Below, piece after piece: positions 11,359 through 21,283 of a stretch of 64,000 bases of DNA; position 1 is the first letter of the stretch, and each line of letters begins with the position of its first letter. Source of the DNA: Sordaria brevicollis (lineage: Eukaryota > Ascomycota > Sordariomycetes > Sordariales > Sordariaceae). The notes under the pieces were generated by a model. That model searched no databases. It was not told where the DNA came from and was given only the letters and a program-made list of their open reading frames with translations. Both the position numbers and the translations under genes were made by a program. The DNA is taken from contig JAUTDP010000008.1 of assembly GCA_033439795.1 (NCBI GenBank), forward strand, positions 930,001-994,000. Direction: 5' to 3'.

Positions 11359-12684
11359 ATGCGCTCCCTTTTCGTCAGCTCGTTACCACTCCTAACGACC
11401 CTCCTCTCAACCATATCATTCCTCCAACTACCGACACAAGTATCAGGCCAGACGGAAATAGCCTTCATCAACCCCCCGCCCGCCGGCGAGCGGAACGACA
11501 AGAAAAATGCGATTTACCCGATCGGATCGACCATGAGACTGCAGTGGAATGAAGACCAAAGTATCAGGTCGAGTTTGGTGTTGTTCCAGGTGGCTGCCGG
11601 GGCGGAGGATGAGGGGGGAGGAGGTGGAAAGATGGTCGGGGGGTTTGAGTATGTTGCTCGTAGGTCTTTCATCCTCTTCTTTCTCCCATCCCACTAAACC
11701 TGGGGTTATGTCGCTCGTGTTCTTCTCGATGGTGGTGATAACGGGGATGACAATGGCGATGATGACGATAACGAAGAGGGTAGTGGTGGTGACGGTACGA
11801 GTGGCAATCAGAATGAATGGATGCTAACGCTTGTGTGCCAAAAAGCAAACCACATCCAACTAACCGACTACCTCTGGACCGTCGTCACCACCAAGAACCT
11901 GTCGGTCAGCAACGTCTTTCAGCTCGCTTTATTCTCCAACGGCGCGACGAGACCGGATGCGATGAGCCATTACTTTAACATTACCTCTTCTTCTTCTTTC
12001 AACTCCCCTCCTCCATCCAGCCCCTCCGCGTCGACGACCGCTTCCTCGGGATTTTCTTCTTCAGCCACAGGTCTACCGACCGGAACTGGAGCAACGGGAG
12101 GACAAGATACAACCGCCACCGACGCACCCAATGCAGGCGCCGGTCCTGGTAGTGAGGGCGAGGAAAAGAAAGGAGGACTCTCAACAGGCGCGGCGATTGG
12201 TATCGGCGTTGGCGTTTCGGCAGTCATCTTCCTTGCGATAGCGGGTGCGGTCGGGTTTTGGTTGTTCAAGGTGCGACGAAACAAGAACCAGACCCCTTTT
12301 GGTGGTGGTGCTGCTGGTTATGCAGGCCACGATAATATGCCACCGCCGTTACCACAAGGGCAGACGCCCCCGGCCTTTGGGCACATGGGGTATGGAGGAA
12401 GTCCTCCTCCGATGAGCATGTCAATGTCGCCTGATGCTACAACCGTCAATGGAAACGGGAACCATGGAAGCGGGTATGGGAACGGGAACGGGAACCAGGG
12501 GTATGGGAATGGGAATGGGAATGGGAATGGAAATGCTGGGAACACGGCGAGTGCTGTGTACCAACAAAAAGATATCTTTGGCGGAGAGTTACAAGGGAAT
12601 GGGCCGCATGGGGTGTCGGTTTACGAGATTGATTCGCAGGCGGAGAGTCCTTTTGCGTGGGATACGGGGAGGACGAGGAAGTGA
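11359..12684 (+). CDS. Secreted type I membrane protein, Ser/Thr-rich KRE9/KNH-like (hypothetical)
   Basis: Predicted 379 residues from two exons, 11359-11659 and 11846-12684. The intron (11660-11845) has a GTAGGT donor, a GCTAAC branch at 11823-11828 and an AG at 11844-11845, and the phase is exact. Layout: signal peptide about 1-31; an extracellular beta-rich domain of about 110 residues containing FINPPPAG, YPIGST and LSVSNVF, which resembles the fungal Ser-Thr-rich GPI-anchored membrane protein family (KRE9/KNH N-terminal type); a Ser/Thr/Pro stalk about 146-198, likely O-glycosylated; one transmembrane helix about 215-241; a basic stop-transfer KVRRNKN; and a Gly/Asn/Pro-rich cytoplasmic tail with a Gly-Asn repeat. 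Family members are mostly uncharacterised cell-surface proteins and a wall role is inferred. It could instead be a wall-stress sensor; no enzyme motif is seen. Confidence 0.82.
12455..12532 (+). repeat. Coding hexanucleotide repeat (GGGAAY)n in the membrane-protein tail
   Basis: GGGAAC/GGGAAT units, interrupted by short variants, encode alternating Gly and Asn in the cytoplasmic tail of the preceding gene. Such in-frame hexamers can change copy number without breaking the frame. Confidence 0.75.
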
Positions 12685-13062
12685 GGCGGGTGTATGGGAT
12701 TCAATGATTTCTCTTGTCAGCGGATTTCCAAGAACCTGGGAAGATCGATACTATGGAGTGGGAGTTGTAATTTGATACCACGGGAGTTCGACAAGGAAGG
12801 TCAGGACACAAGATGCCATTTGGGAGATACAGTGTGCTGTGTAATGAATGCATGAGAGATTGTGACGGCAGGCCTCATAGCCATGTCTCCGGACTTGTTG
12901 TCATAAGTATGTAAGCCAGTTTGAGGAACCGAACTGCCATCCTCGGTTACTTCTATCCTTTTGTCGGGAGGACGGCCCATTGGTGACGGGAAGTGGTTCA
13001 ATGCTGCGCCGTGACAGTGATGGTGGGCTTGAAAGCACATGATGCAATTGAAGAAAACCACA
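12685..13062. other. 3' flank of the membrane-protein gene up to the transposon
   Basis: Ordinary composition with no supported gene. It ends at the TA (13063-13064) that flanks the large nested transposon block. Confidence 0.5.
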
Positions 13063-13064
13063 TA

Positions 13065-13157
13065 CTTGGGGGCGCGGCGGCTTGGCATTGTGCCCACCCC
13101 CTCTTATAAAAGAGGGGGAAAAATTTTTCTGGGACAGGGTTTTATTCGTAGGATAAG
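13065..13157 (+). repeat. Left terminal inverted repeat of the pogo-like element, 93 bp
   Basis: Starts CTTGGGGGCGCGGCGGCTTG after TA. It is the reverse complement of 60818-60910 with about four transition differences. It contains an inner palindrome (CCCCCTCTT...AAGAGGGGG, about 13097-13118) followed by AAAAATTTTT. Confidence 0.95.
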
Positions 13158-13446
13158 GCCGATCGGTACCATGCACTTTCTCCTATTAACGCACTGCAAA
13201 ACCGACTTTTAATATCGCAATCTCGGATAACCGTAACGTATACCAAATCGCACCCTAACTCGCATTCTAACATCGCAAGAGTAAATATTTATCCATATAA
13301 TAATAATAAAGTATTTTAACACACCCGTACAGTAAATTTCGATAAATATTTCGATAAGGTAGGGGAAGTGCCCGCTAGGTATAGAGGTGCCCGTATATAT
13401 TTAATTATTTGTAAATTACGTCGTAAAGGCTTTCGACCGTCGGTAT
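13158..13446 (+). other. Left internal segment of the pogo-like element
   Basis: About 290 bases between the left TIR and gypsy-1. The TIR-proximal part (to about 13290) keeps CpA/TpG, and RIP increases towards gypsy-1. It is presumably the 5' leader of the transposase gene. I can support no frame here. Its last five bases, GGTAT (13442-13446), are the gypsy-1 target duplication. Confidence 0.6.
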
Positions 13447-13749
13447 TGTCACAGGCTTAGCCTAGTAACTGCACGTAATTTAGTCACGTGCCTGTGCCAA
13501 GGTTGTAATCACTACTAAAATAATTATAACCTTATCGTAGTTGACCCGCTACCGCGGTCGTATTGCACTAGCAATACGGTTACGGTCCCGGTTATATAAC
13601 TACGCGCGCGCCCCGCGCGCAGGTAGTCTATGCGCCGTGCCCTTATAAAGGTAGCTATACGCGTATAATTTCGCTCCCTTTCTTTTTTCCTTCTTTATAT
13701 AATATTATATATTTTATTCTACTTATTTTAATTATATTTACCCGTAATA
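13447..13749 (+). repeat. gypsy-1 5' LTR, 303 bp
   Basis: Begins TGTCACAGGCTTAG and ends CCCGTAATA. It aligns without gaps to 57631-57933. The left side is nearly free of RIP while the right side is strongly mutated. It contains a GC-rich CGCGCGCGCCCCGCGCGC palindrome (about 13602-13620) and a TATA-like box. Confidence 0.95.
13644..13649 (+). promoter_or_regulatory. TATA-like box of the gypsy-1 5' LTR
   Basis: TATAAA lies about 25 bases upstream of a pyrimidine-rich stretch (TCGCTCCCTTTC) in the LTR; the equivalent in the 3' LTR is at about 57828-57833. A retrotransposon promoter is inferred from position and motif only. Confidence 0.45.
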
Positions 13750-16700
13750 GTATATTATACCTTATTATTGCGTTTATAACGTATAATTTTCGATTATTTA
13801 AATATATTAGGATCGCTTTATTCGTAAATCGTTAAATTTAGTATTCTTTCTTTTTTCCGATAATTAGGGTAATTTCTTTCGTCGCGATAATTTCAACCGT
13901 TAATTAATTATTACGAATTGTATCCTTTTATTTAAGGAATAAGGGTAGTTTTCCTTTTATTTAGTAGATAAAAGTAAGCGCCGCGTTTCTCTCTCTTTCG
14001 TTCCCCGTTTCGAAATCGTTTCGCAAATTGTAAACCTTTTTTCCGTTCGTTAATATTTAATATAAATAGTAATAGCGATTTTGCGTATTTTTTAAGAAGC
14101 GACGACGAATTCCCTATGACTTTTCGCTCTTTAAATATTAATAAATTACTTACGGTAAACGATTTATTTATTTATAATATTAACGTTTATGTTATTACTT
14201 TACACGAATTTCTTATCTTTTAAAATATTAATAGCCTTATTACCGCCGTCGAAGAGGATAAAAATAAGGAAGTAGTCCCCGAAGATTATTTATCCGGTAT
14301 TAATATTATCGCTGGATATTTTATTTTCCGCTTAATTATTATATTTATTATTTATATTTATATTAAAATTTTATTTATCGCTAAAAATTATTATAAAGAG
14401 GTATTTATTAACCGTTATATTATTAACGACGCTTAAAATACGTTCGACAATGTAAATTTTAAATATTATTAATTTATTATTAAATATTAATCTTTTAAGG
14501 CTAATAAATTTACTTTTAATAAATATAACGATACCCTTCGCGATATTATTTCGAAATTTACAATATAGTTTAATACGAATATTATAAGTAAGATTATTAA
14601 TATTAGTATTATATCAGGTTATCGGTAGATTATTAATAATTTTTTTATTTTTATAGGAGAGGAATTTAATAATATTACTACCCGTTATAAAATTTTCGTT
14701 ACTTAGCGTTTCCGTATTTAATCTTAATAGAAAGTCGATATCCTTTTTTATTTTAGTAAAGGTATTAAAATTATTAAAACGGTTATATTTTTAGGCTTTA
14801 AAATCTTATTTAATATTTATAAAGAGTTTTAAACGATTTAAAATAATAAGCCCGAAAATATTTAGCGTTGGAAAATTAGAAAGGAGTTTATAAATTATTT
14901 AGTTAAACGCTTTGAGAATATTAATTTAATTAACGACGCTAACCGCCGTTTCGAGGAATACTATATAAAAAACCGCCCTTTTACCGAATTTAAATAAGAA
15001 TTTACTAATTTTTATAATTTAATTAATTATAACGACGTTATAAAGGTTTATTACCTTCGTAATAAGATTAATAAACGTTTTCGTAACGGTTTTACTTATT
15101 ATAACCTTCCGGCCGCTAACGATTTTTATATTTAATTCGATTTATATTATATTATTATTATTAATTTCGAAGATATTAATTATTATTAAAAGATAATTAA
15201 TTACGCCTTTAATTTATCCGCTACTAATATTATCCCTACCGCTAATTCTAATTCCGCCCTTCGTATTAATTTTAATAACGTTTTCGTTAATTAAGGTAAT
15301 AATAAAATAGATTTAAACGTTATTAACCTAACCGTATTTATTTATAAAAATATCTTCGATTAATATATATATAAAGGCTTTTATCGCCATTATAATTAAA
15401 AATATTATATTAATTATAATTATATTAATTCGATAAATTATAGTAATAAAAGCCGCTAAAATAATAAAGGTAAAGGTAATAAAAAGAAAAAAAAGCGTAA
15501 TTAAGGCTAATAAATTAAAGTCCGCGTTATTAATACTATTTTAACCGCCCTTACCGCCTTTATTATTTCGGTTATCGAAGGTAAAGAATATTATAACGTT
15601 TTAGAAAATAAATAACCTCTATACTTAATTGCGTATAAAGGCCTTAACGGTTATTATAATTCTTAATTAAAAAAAATAAAGTTTTAAATTCCCCGGAATT
15701 AAAGGGTTTAAAAGAAATACGGATTTAATTTTTAAATAATTTTATTACCCCCAATTTAATATTCCTTTTTTCCTATATAATAATTAATTCGTATAAAGAT
15801 TATTATATTATTCTTATTAATAGTAAATATTTTACGTTCGCGTTTATCGATTATTCTTTTATAATAAAAAATAACTTTTTACGTTTTAAATTTTAACGCT
15901 TAAAGAGGTTAATTTTAATTAATAATATAATTAAAAATATTATTTTTAAAGGGGTAAAGGTTAGGCTCCGTATTGGATTTTATAATAAAGTCGTTACCTT
16001 TTTAATATACGATATTTTTCCTAAATACCCCGTAATCTTGGGTTTCCTATAAATATAATCCTATAAACCCGAAATTAATTACGATATATATAATATATAA
16101 TTTAAATATTACCGTAATCGTTACTTTACTACAAATATATTTAACGAATTAATTATAATATTATACGCTATTTTTAATAACGTTATAATCGCCGCTATTA
16201 GGGTTTCCCTTAAATTTATTTTAATAATAACCCCCCTTTAAAAGAATACGCCGGCTTTTAAAATTACTTTTTTAATTATAATATAAGAATTAACCCTAAT
16301 AGTTATACTTATAACCGCTTTTAAAACGAAATCTACTCCCTAAATAAAGAAATTTATTCCCTAAAAAAAATTTATTCCTTAAATTAACCCCGCTCCTATT
16401 TACGATTTATTTATTTTCGAACCCTTTTAACCCTTTATTCGCCGTAATACTACTTTACTTAAAGTTTTAATTATTAATCGGGCTAATATTAAAGTTTAAA
16501 GTATTTTAAAAATAATTATTCTCTTCGTTAAAATTAAAAGCCCCGTAATTTACGAGCCCTATATTAAATTAAACGGTCGGCGTGAATTAGCCGGTACGCG
16601 TTACGAATATAATCCTTATTCGTTTAAAACGGTAAATAACCCGTTAAATTTGAAAGATATTAAAGAATTTAATACTATTACGTTTAACCTCTTATACGAA

Positions 16701-17190
16701 AGGGATAATTTATAATTTATAATTACGATGTATATAGAATTTGAATGCTTAGCCGTTATTTACGAATTTAGCGAAATTATTTTAACCGAAGAAGTCGTTA
16801 ACGATATTTAAAATAGGGAAGGTAAGAAATATAAAAATATATTATTAAAGAACCTTTATAATTTTATTAAGGCTATAGCGGGTAACGGTTCTGAAGATGA
16901 TATTAAAACCGTAATTTTAATAAAATTATTAAACTTAATGGGTAATTTTAATTAAAATATTTTTATATATAAAGAAATTATTTATTAAATTATAGTAATT
17001 AAAATCGCCGAGTAAATTAATTTTAATAAGATTACGGAGGAGGATGCGAAAAAGTTTCTTGAAAAGAATCGACGGTTAATATTATTAAAGGAGGAAATTA
17101 TAATTAAAATCCCCGAATAGTATTATAAGAATATTTTAGCTTTTTTATTTCAATTAGCGGAGGAAGTTTTACTTTATTATATTTACGAGG
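13750..17190 (+). pseudogene. gypsy-1 gag, protease and start of RT (RIP-degraded)
   Basis: Reading through stops, a gag-like region runs from about 13900, followed by a possible zinc-knuckle area near 15360-15425 in which the His-x4-Cys half is clear but the first Cys pair is not. Near 15800 the frame reads L-I-N-S, matching an aspartic protease L-x-D-S site whose Asp has become Asn. The frame then leads into the N-terminal part of the RT, to E-E-V-L (about 17160), where pol normally continues into the K-I-E motif. That continuation is found at about 18222, after the small insertion. Confidence 0.75.
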
Positions 17191-17191
17191 G

Positions 17192-17249
17192 CTGCCGCCC
17201 CCGTACCCCCGCAAAATTTGCCTTCGGCAAATTTTATACGGGTGGGCAG
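17192..17249. repeat. Hairpin-forming inverted repeat
   Basis: GCAAAATTTGCC and GGCAAATTTTATAC with matching GC-rich outer arms (CTGCCGCCCCCGTA / TACGGGTGGGCAG) face each other around TTC. It marks the left edge of the un-RIPped insertion. Confidence 0.75.
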
Positions 17250-17257
17250 AAATTTAC

Positions 17258-17280
17258 TTGAAGCGGAGCTTAACATTCAC
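17258..17280 (+). repeat. Left inverted repeat of the un-RIPped insertion
   Basis: TTGAAGCGGAGCTTAACATT is the reverse complement, with one indel, of AATGTTGAAGCTCCGCTTCAA at the right edge. Confidence 0.75.
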
Positions 17281-17322
17281 TTCCTATATTTTTAATTATA
17301 TTTTTAATAAGTTTTTTCTACT

Positions 17323-17325
<3 letters not shown>

Positions 17326-17402
<77 letters not shown>

Positions 17403-17433
17403 TTCATTTATTTATTTATTTATTATTCTTTTT
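17326..17433. repeat. (TTTA)n microsatellite
   Basis: More than 60 bases of uninterrupted TTTA units (perfect over 17341-17404), with one C at 17405 and a degenerate TTA/TTTA tail to about 17545. The open frame it creates is an artefact of the repeat. Confidence 0.95.
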
Positions 17434-17581
17434 TTATTTATTATTATTCATTTTTTTATTATTATTCATTTTTTTATTATTATTTATTTATTTATTATTG
17501 TTTATTCATTAATCATTATTATTTATTTATTTATTATTTTTTATTTTACTATTTAAATATCATTAGAAAGATTTTATTTTT

Positions 17582-17656
17582 ACTCCGGCCGGGAATCGAA
17601 CCGACCGCCAAAGGGTATATATTATAACCGTATATTTGCTAGGTTAGCTACGACGT
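17582..17656 (-). other. tRNA-like sequence with an intact B box (possible SINE head)
   Basis: On the minus strand a perfect RNA polymerase III B box / T-loop (GGTTCGATTCC) is preceded by a D-arm-like TAGCTAACCTAGC and an anticodon-arm-like segment containing GTTATAA, which would give a UAU (Ile) anticodon. The acceptor stem does not pair well, so it is not a functional tRNA as read. A (TAAA)n tract lies downstream on the same strand, as in the tail of many tRNA-derived SINEs. SINE origin is inference. Confidence 0.5.
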
Positions 17657-17692
17657 TTTTTTTTTTTTGAAAATAGAATTTTTTTTTTTTTT

Positions 17693-17811
17693 TATATATC
17701 CGTCAGATTTTTTCAAAGCCGTTTTTCTCGGCCGGCAGGCTGGTTACGGTCACGTGAGTGGTACCAATCTACTCGTCTCGGCTTACTCATCATTTTGATA
17801 CCTATTTTTTT
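17693..17811 (+). repeat. Direct repeat unit, copy 1 (~119 bp)
   Basis: Starts TATATATCCGTCAGATTTTT and contains CTCGGCCGGCAGGCT and TCACGTGAGTGGTAC. Copy 2 begins 162 bases further on. The few differences are mostly transitions. Confidence 0.85.
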
Positions 17812-17854
17812 ATCGATATCCTTACCCTTATCGATAAGCTTTTTAAATTTTTTC

Positions 17855-17973
17855 TATATATCCGTCAGATTTTTTCAAAGCCGTTTTTCTCGGCCGGCAG
17901 GCTAGCTACGGTCACGTGAGTGGTACTATTGTACTCGTCTCAGCTTACTCATCATTCTGGTACCTACTTTTTC
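17855..17973 (+). repeat. Direct repeat unit, copy 2 (~119 bp)
   Basis: Nearly identical to 17693-17811. The spacer between the copies carries TTATCGATA / TTATCGATAA as an inverted pair. Both copies contain a CACGTG E-box palindrome. Confidence 0.85.
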
Positions 17974-18197
17974 TTAATAGGACCCACTTTCAAATGCCAA
18001 GCCCTAAGCGAGCTTGGCGGACAGGGATAGGGGGTCTTATTCAGCCAATTCCAACTCGAGAATTTTTTTCAACCAATTGCAGGTCGCGAAATCGCGGGTA
18101 AACCTCGTAGCTATTTACAGGGATTATTAACAGGGGGGTCACCGTATTATAGAAGAAGCTACGCTCAACGCTTTGCTCCGTGTTTTTTCAACACTTC

Positions 18198-18220
18198 TCA
18201 ATGTTGAAGCTCCGCTTCAA
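18198..18220 (-). repeat. Right inverted repeat of the un-RIPped insertion
   Basis: Mirror of 17258-17280. Immediately after it the RIPped gypsy-1 pol frame resumes. Confidence 0.75.
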
Positions 18221-20885
18221 ATAATTATAAAATTGAATTTTTATTAAGCGCTAAGCCGTTTAACGTTCGCGTTCGCCCAACGTCCCTTATTAAAACTTTA
18301 ATTATTAAATAATAAATTAATAATAATTTTCGTAAAAATTTTATTCGCCCCTTATAATTAACCGTAATTACCCTTATCCTTTTAATTAAAAAACCGAATA
18401 ATAGAGTCCGAATTTACGTAAATTATAGAAGTATTAATAATATTATTTTAAAATCCCGCTACCCGTTCCTATTAATTAAAGAGATTTTAAATTCGATTTA
18501 TAAAATAAAGATTTTTACTAAATTAAATATTATTATTATATTTAATCGAATACGGGTTAAAGAAAGTTACGAATAGTTAATTACGTTTATTATTCGTTTC
18601 GGCTTATTCGAATCTTTAATTTACCCGTATAGCCTTTAAGGCGCGTTAAATATATTTTAAAATTATATTAATAATATCCTATATAATATCCTTAACGTTT
18701 ACGCAACCGCGTATTTTAACGATATCCTAATTTATTCCGATAACGAAGAGGAATATAAGTGGTATATTAACGAGGTTTTAGAACGAATAATTAAAGTAAA
18801 ATTATAAATTAATATTAATAAATATAAATTTTATATGATACGTACGAAGTATTTAAATTTAATTATTACGCCCGGTAATATTAAAATAAATCCCGAAAAG
18901 GTCGCTACTATTATAATATAGTAAATTCCCGACTTTAAACGTTCGTTATAGCGCTTTTTAAGTTTTGTTAATTTTTATTAACGTTTTATAAAATATTTTT
19001 CGATTATAATAGGATTATTTTACGAATTAATTAAAAAAATAATATTTATAAATTGGAAATAAATAAAACGGTATTAAAATTCTTTCGAAATATTAAAGAG
19101 AGTTTTTATAAATAGATTAATTTTACGTATTTATAATTAATTTAAATTAATCATTATAAAGACGGACGCTTTAAATTAGGTTTATAGAAGAATTTTATTA
19201 TAATATAATAATAATAGTATTTTATAACCGGTCGCTTATTTTAATTAAAAATATTCCGCCGCCGAATATAATTATAATATTTATAATAAAGAATTGTTAA
19301 TTATTATTAAAGCGTTAAAAGAGTAGAAACCGAAATTTAAAGGAATATAATAACTATTTAAAATCCTTATAGATTATCGGAATTTGAAAATATTTATAAT
19401 TAATAAATAATTAACGCCCCGCTATATAAAGTAATTTTAATTTTTATTTCGTTTTAATTTTATAATTAAATACCGATTAGGTTCCTTCTAAATTCGCCCC
19501 GATACCTTTAATTATAAATTAAAAAATATCTTTAAAAATATAAATAACGAGCGGTTATTAGTATATAATAAAGTTCTATTAAATAAAAACCTTTTCGTTA
19601 ATAGCGCTTTTATTTTAGAGCCGGAGGACGAACCGGATATAAGAAATTTCGTTAATTATAAATATAAGGCTCTAAAAGAAATAGAATTAGAGGAATTAAT
19701 AGGAATTAAATATTTATATAAATTAAATATCCTAAACGAAAAATTAATAGACGATTTAGTAACGGAATTTTATAAAAAATTTACCTTTTTATAAAACGTT
19801 TTAACTTACTTATCGGACCCTAACCGTTATATATAATTAAAGGAAGTATATAAATAGATAGTAAAAATTTGGTTTATAAAATACCATATTATTTAAGGAC
19901 GTATTTATTTTAAAAATACTATTATTATAAACTTTAATAATTTTATTCTTTATTTATAATTCTTTCGACGTATTTATAATTCGCTATTAATAAGGTACTT
20001 AAATAGAGAAAAAACCTTCTATTTATTATTATAATTTTATTTTTAATTAAAAATATATTAATTTATTAAAATGTATTATAAAGTATACTTTTAATACGTA
20101 AAGATAAAGCCCTTATAATATTCCCCTTATAATTTATTAAAGCCGTTAGCCGTTCCTTTCGCGCTATAGAAGGATATTTTTATCGATTATATTACCCCGC
20201 TAACGCCCTATTTCTAAAGGGGATAAGAATTTAAATATATTATAATAATTATCGATCGATTGATTAAAATACGTTATTTTATCCCCTATAAAACTTTAAT
20301 GGTAAAAGAATTAGCAGAGCGTTTTATCGATAAAATTTATAGCCTTTACGGCGTACCCGATATTATTATTTCTAATTATAGTATATAATTTATTTCAACG
20401 TTTTAAAAGATTCTATCTTTAAAATTAGAGGTGAATTTGAAGCCTTTATCCGCTTTCCACCTATTTATTAATAATTAAACCGAATATATTAACGCCGAAA
20501 TAAAATATTATTTAAGGATTTATATTAATTAGGCTTAAAACGATTAGGTCGATTAATTATTAATTGCGGAATTTATAAGAAATAATACCGCCTTTAAAAT
20601 TACGGGAATATCCCCCTTCTTTACTAATTATAATTTTAACCTACGTATAAATATCGAATTAATTACCCTTTACCCTTTCGAATTATTAAAGGCTTAGGAA
20701 ATTGAATTTTTTAAAATTTATAAAGTAACGGAGCGGTTCAAAATTATCTTCAATTTCGTAATAATTAAAATAAAGTAAATATAATAATGCTATAAGGATA
20801 ACGTTAATATTAGGAAATCGGATATTCCGGTTTATAAGCCGGGCGATATAGTCCTCTTCGATACTTAAAATTTCGAAATTGGTCG
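18221..20885 (+). pseudogene. gypsy-1 RT, RNase H and integrase remnant
   Basis: Ty3/gypsy reverse transcriptase is clear when stops are read through: R-V-R-I-Y-V-N-Y-R-S-I-N (about 18410-18430), then the YxDD box at 18712-18723, which reads Y-F-N-D, the first catalytic Asp (GAC) having become AAC. Thumb and RNase H follow (about 18770-19500), then integrase (about 19800-20750), ending in a frame that contains I-G-R-P and is cut at 20885 by the CCCGT duplication of gypsy-2. The frame continues at 56959. Confidence 0.85.
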
Positions 20886-20890
20886 CCCGT

Positions 20891-21283
20891 TGTTACGCGT
20901 CAATATGGGTTGATGTATACTTGGTCTTGGTAGTCGGGCTCGGCCCGACCTCTAAGTCTAGATATAGTATTAAATATAAATAGTCTACCTCGTCCTTTTG
21001 AGGAGGAGGTTAATTAATCATTTATATATAATTAAAAGGTCTTACTTAATAATTATTTATTAATACGAATCTTAGGTTATAACTATTGAATTCGATATTA
21101 TTAAATTCGATATTAATTATATTGAAATTAATAATATCGATTTCGACGTAGATTTTCCCGTCGAATTCGATAAGGTCGAATTCGGTTAAGCCAATTCCGA
21201 TATTATCGAATTCGATTCGGTCGATTTCGATTAGGTCGATTCCGATAGAAGGTATAAATAATATAATTATTATTTTCGTAATA
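20891..21283 (+). repeat. gypsy-2 5' LTR, 393 bp
   Basis: Begins TGTTACGCGTCAATATGGG. It aligns to 56561-56953 with transitions in the parts compared. The first ~130 bases keep TpG/CpA and the rest is RIPped. It contains a TCGGGCTCGGCCCGA palindrome and many GAATTCGAT-type units. Confidence 0.95.

Larger units (their letters stand above)
17191..18220. mobile_element. Un-RIPped ~1-kb insertion inside gypsy-1 pol
   Basis: This stretch keeps normal CpA/TpG frequencies while the pol sequence on either side is saturated with RIP, so it arrived later or escaped RIP. Near-terminal inverted repeats share CTCCGCTTCAA and flanks (17258-17280 and 18198-18220, one indel). Left of the first lies a strong hairpin (17192-17249). 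The interior holds a TTTA microsatellite, a tRNA-like sequence on the minus strand, and two direct copies of a ~119-bp unit. The gypsy pol frame resumes right after it (N-N-Y-K-I-E-F). I find no clear target duplication and no transposase. It may be a non-autonomous element or composite. Confidence 0.7.

Noticed and set aside
11649..11654. GTATGT as intron donor in the membrane-protein gene
   Set aside because: A better-looking donor by sequence, but its phase does not match any acceptor that leads into the downstream frame. GTAGGT at 11660 fits exactly and preserves the expected domain.
17258..17512. An 84-codon plus-strand frame in the TTTA repeat
   Set aside because: Created entirely by the TTTA microsatellite.
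17855..17973. Direct repeats considered as a CRISPR-like array
   Set aside because: Only two long copies with a single spacer, in a fungal genome; no array structure.
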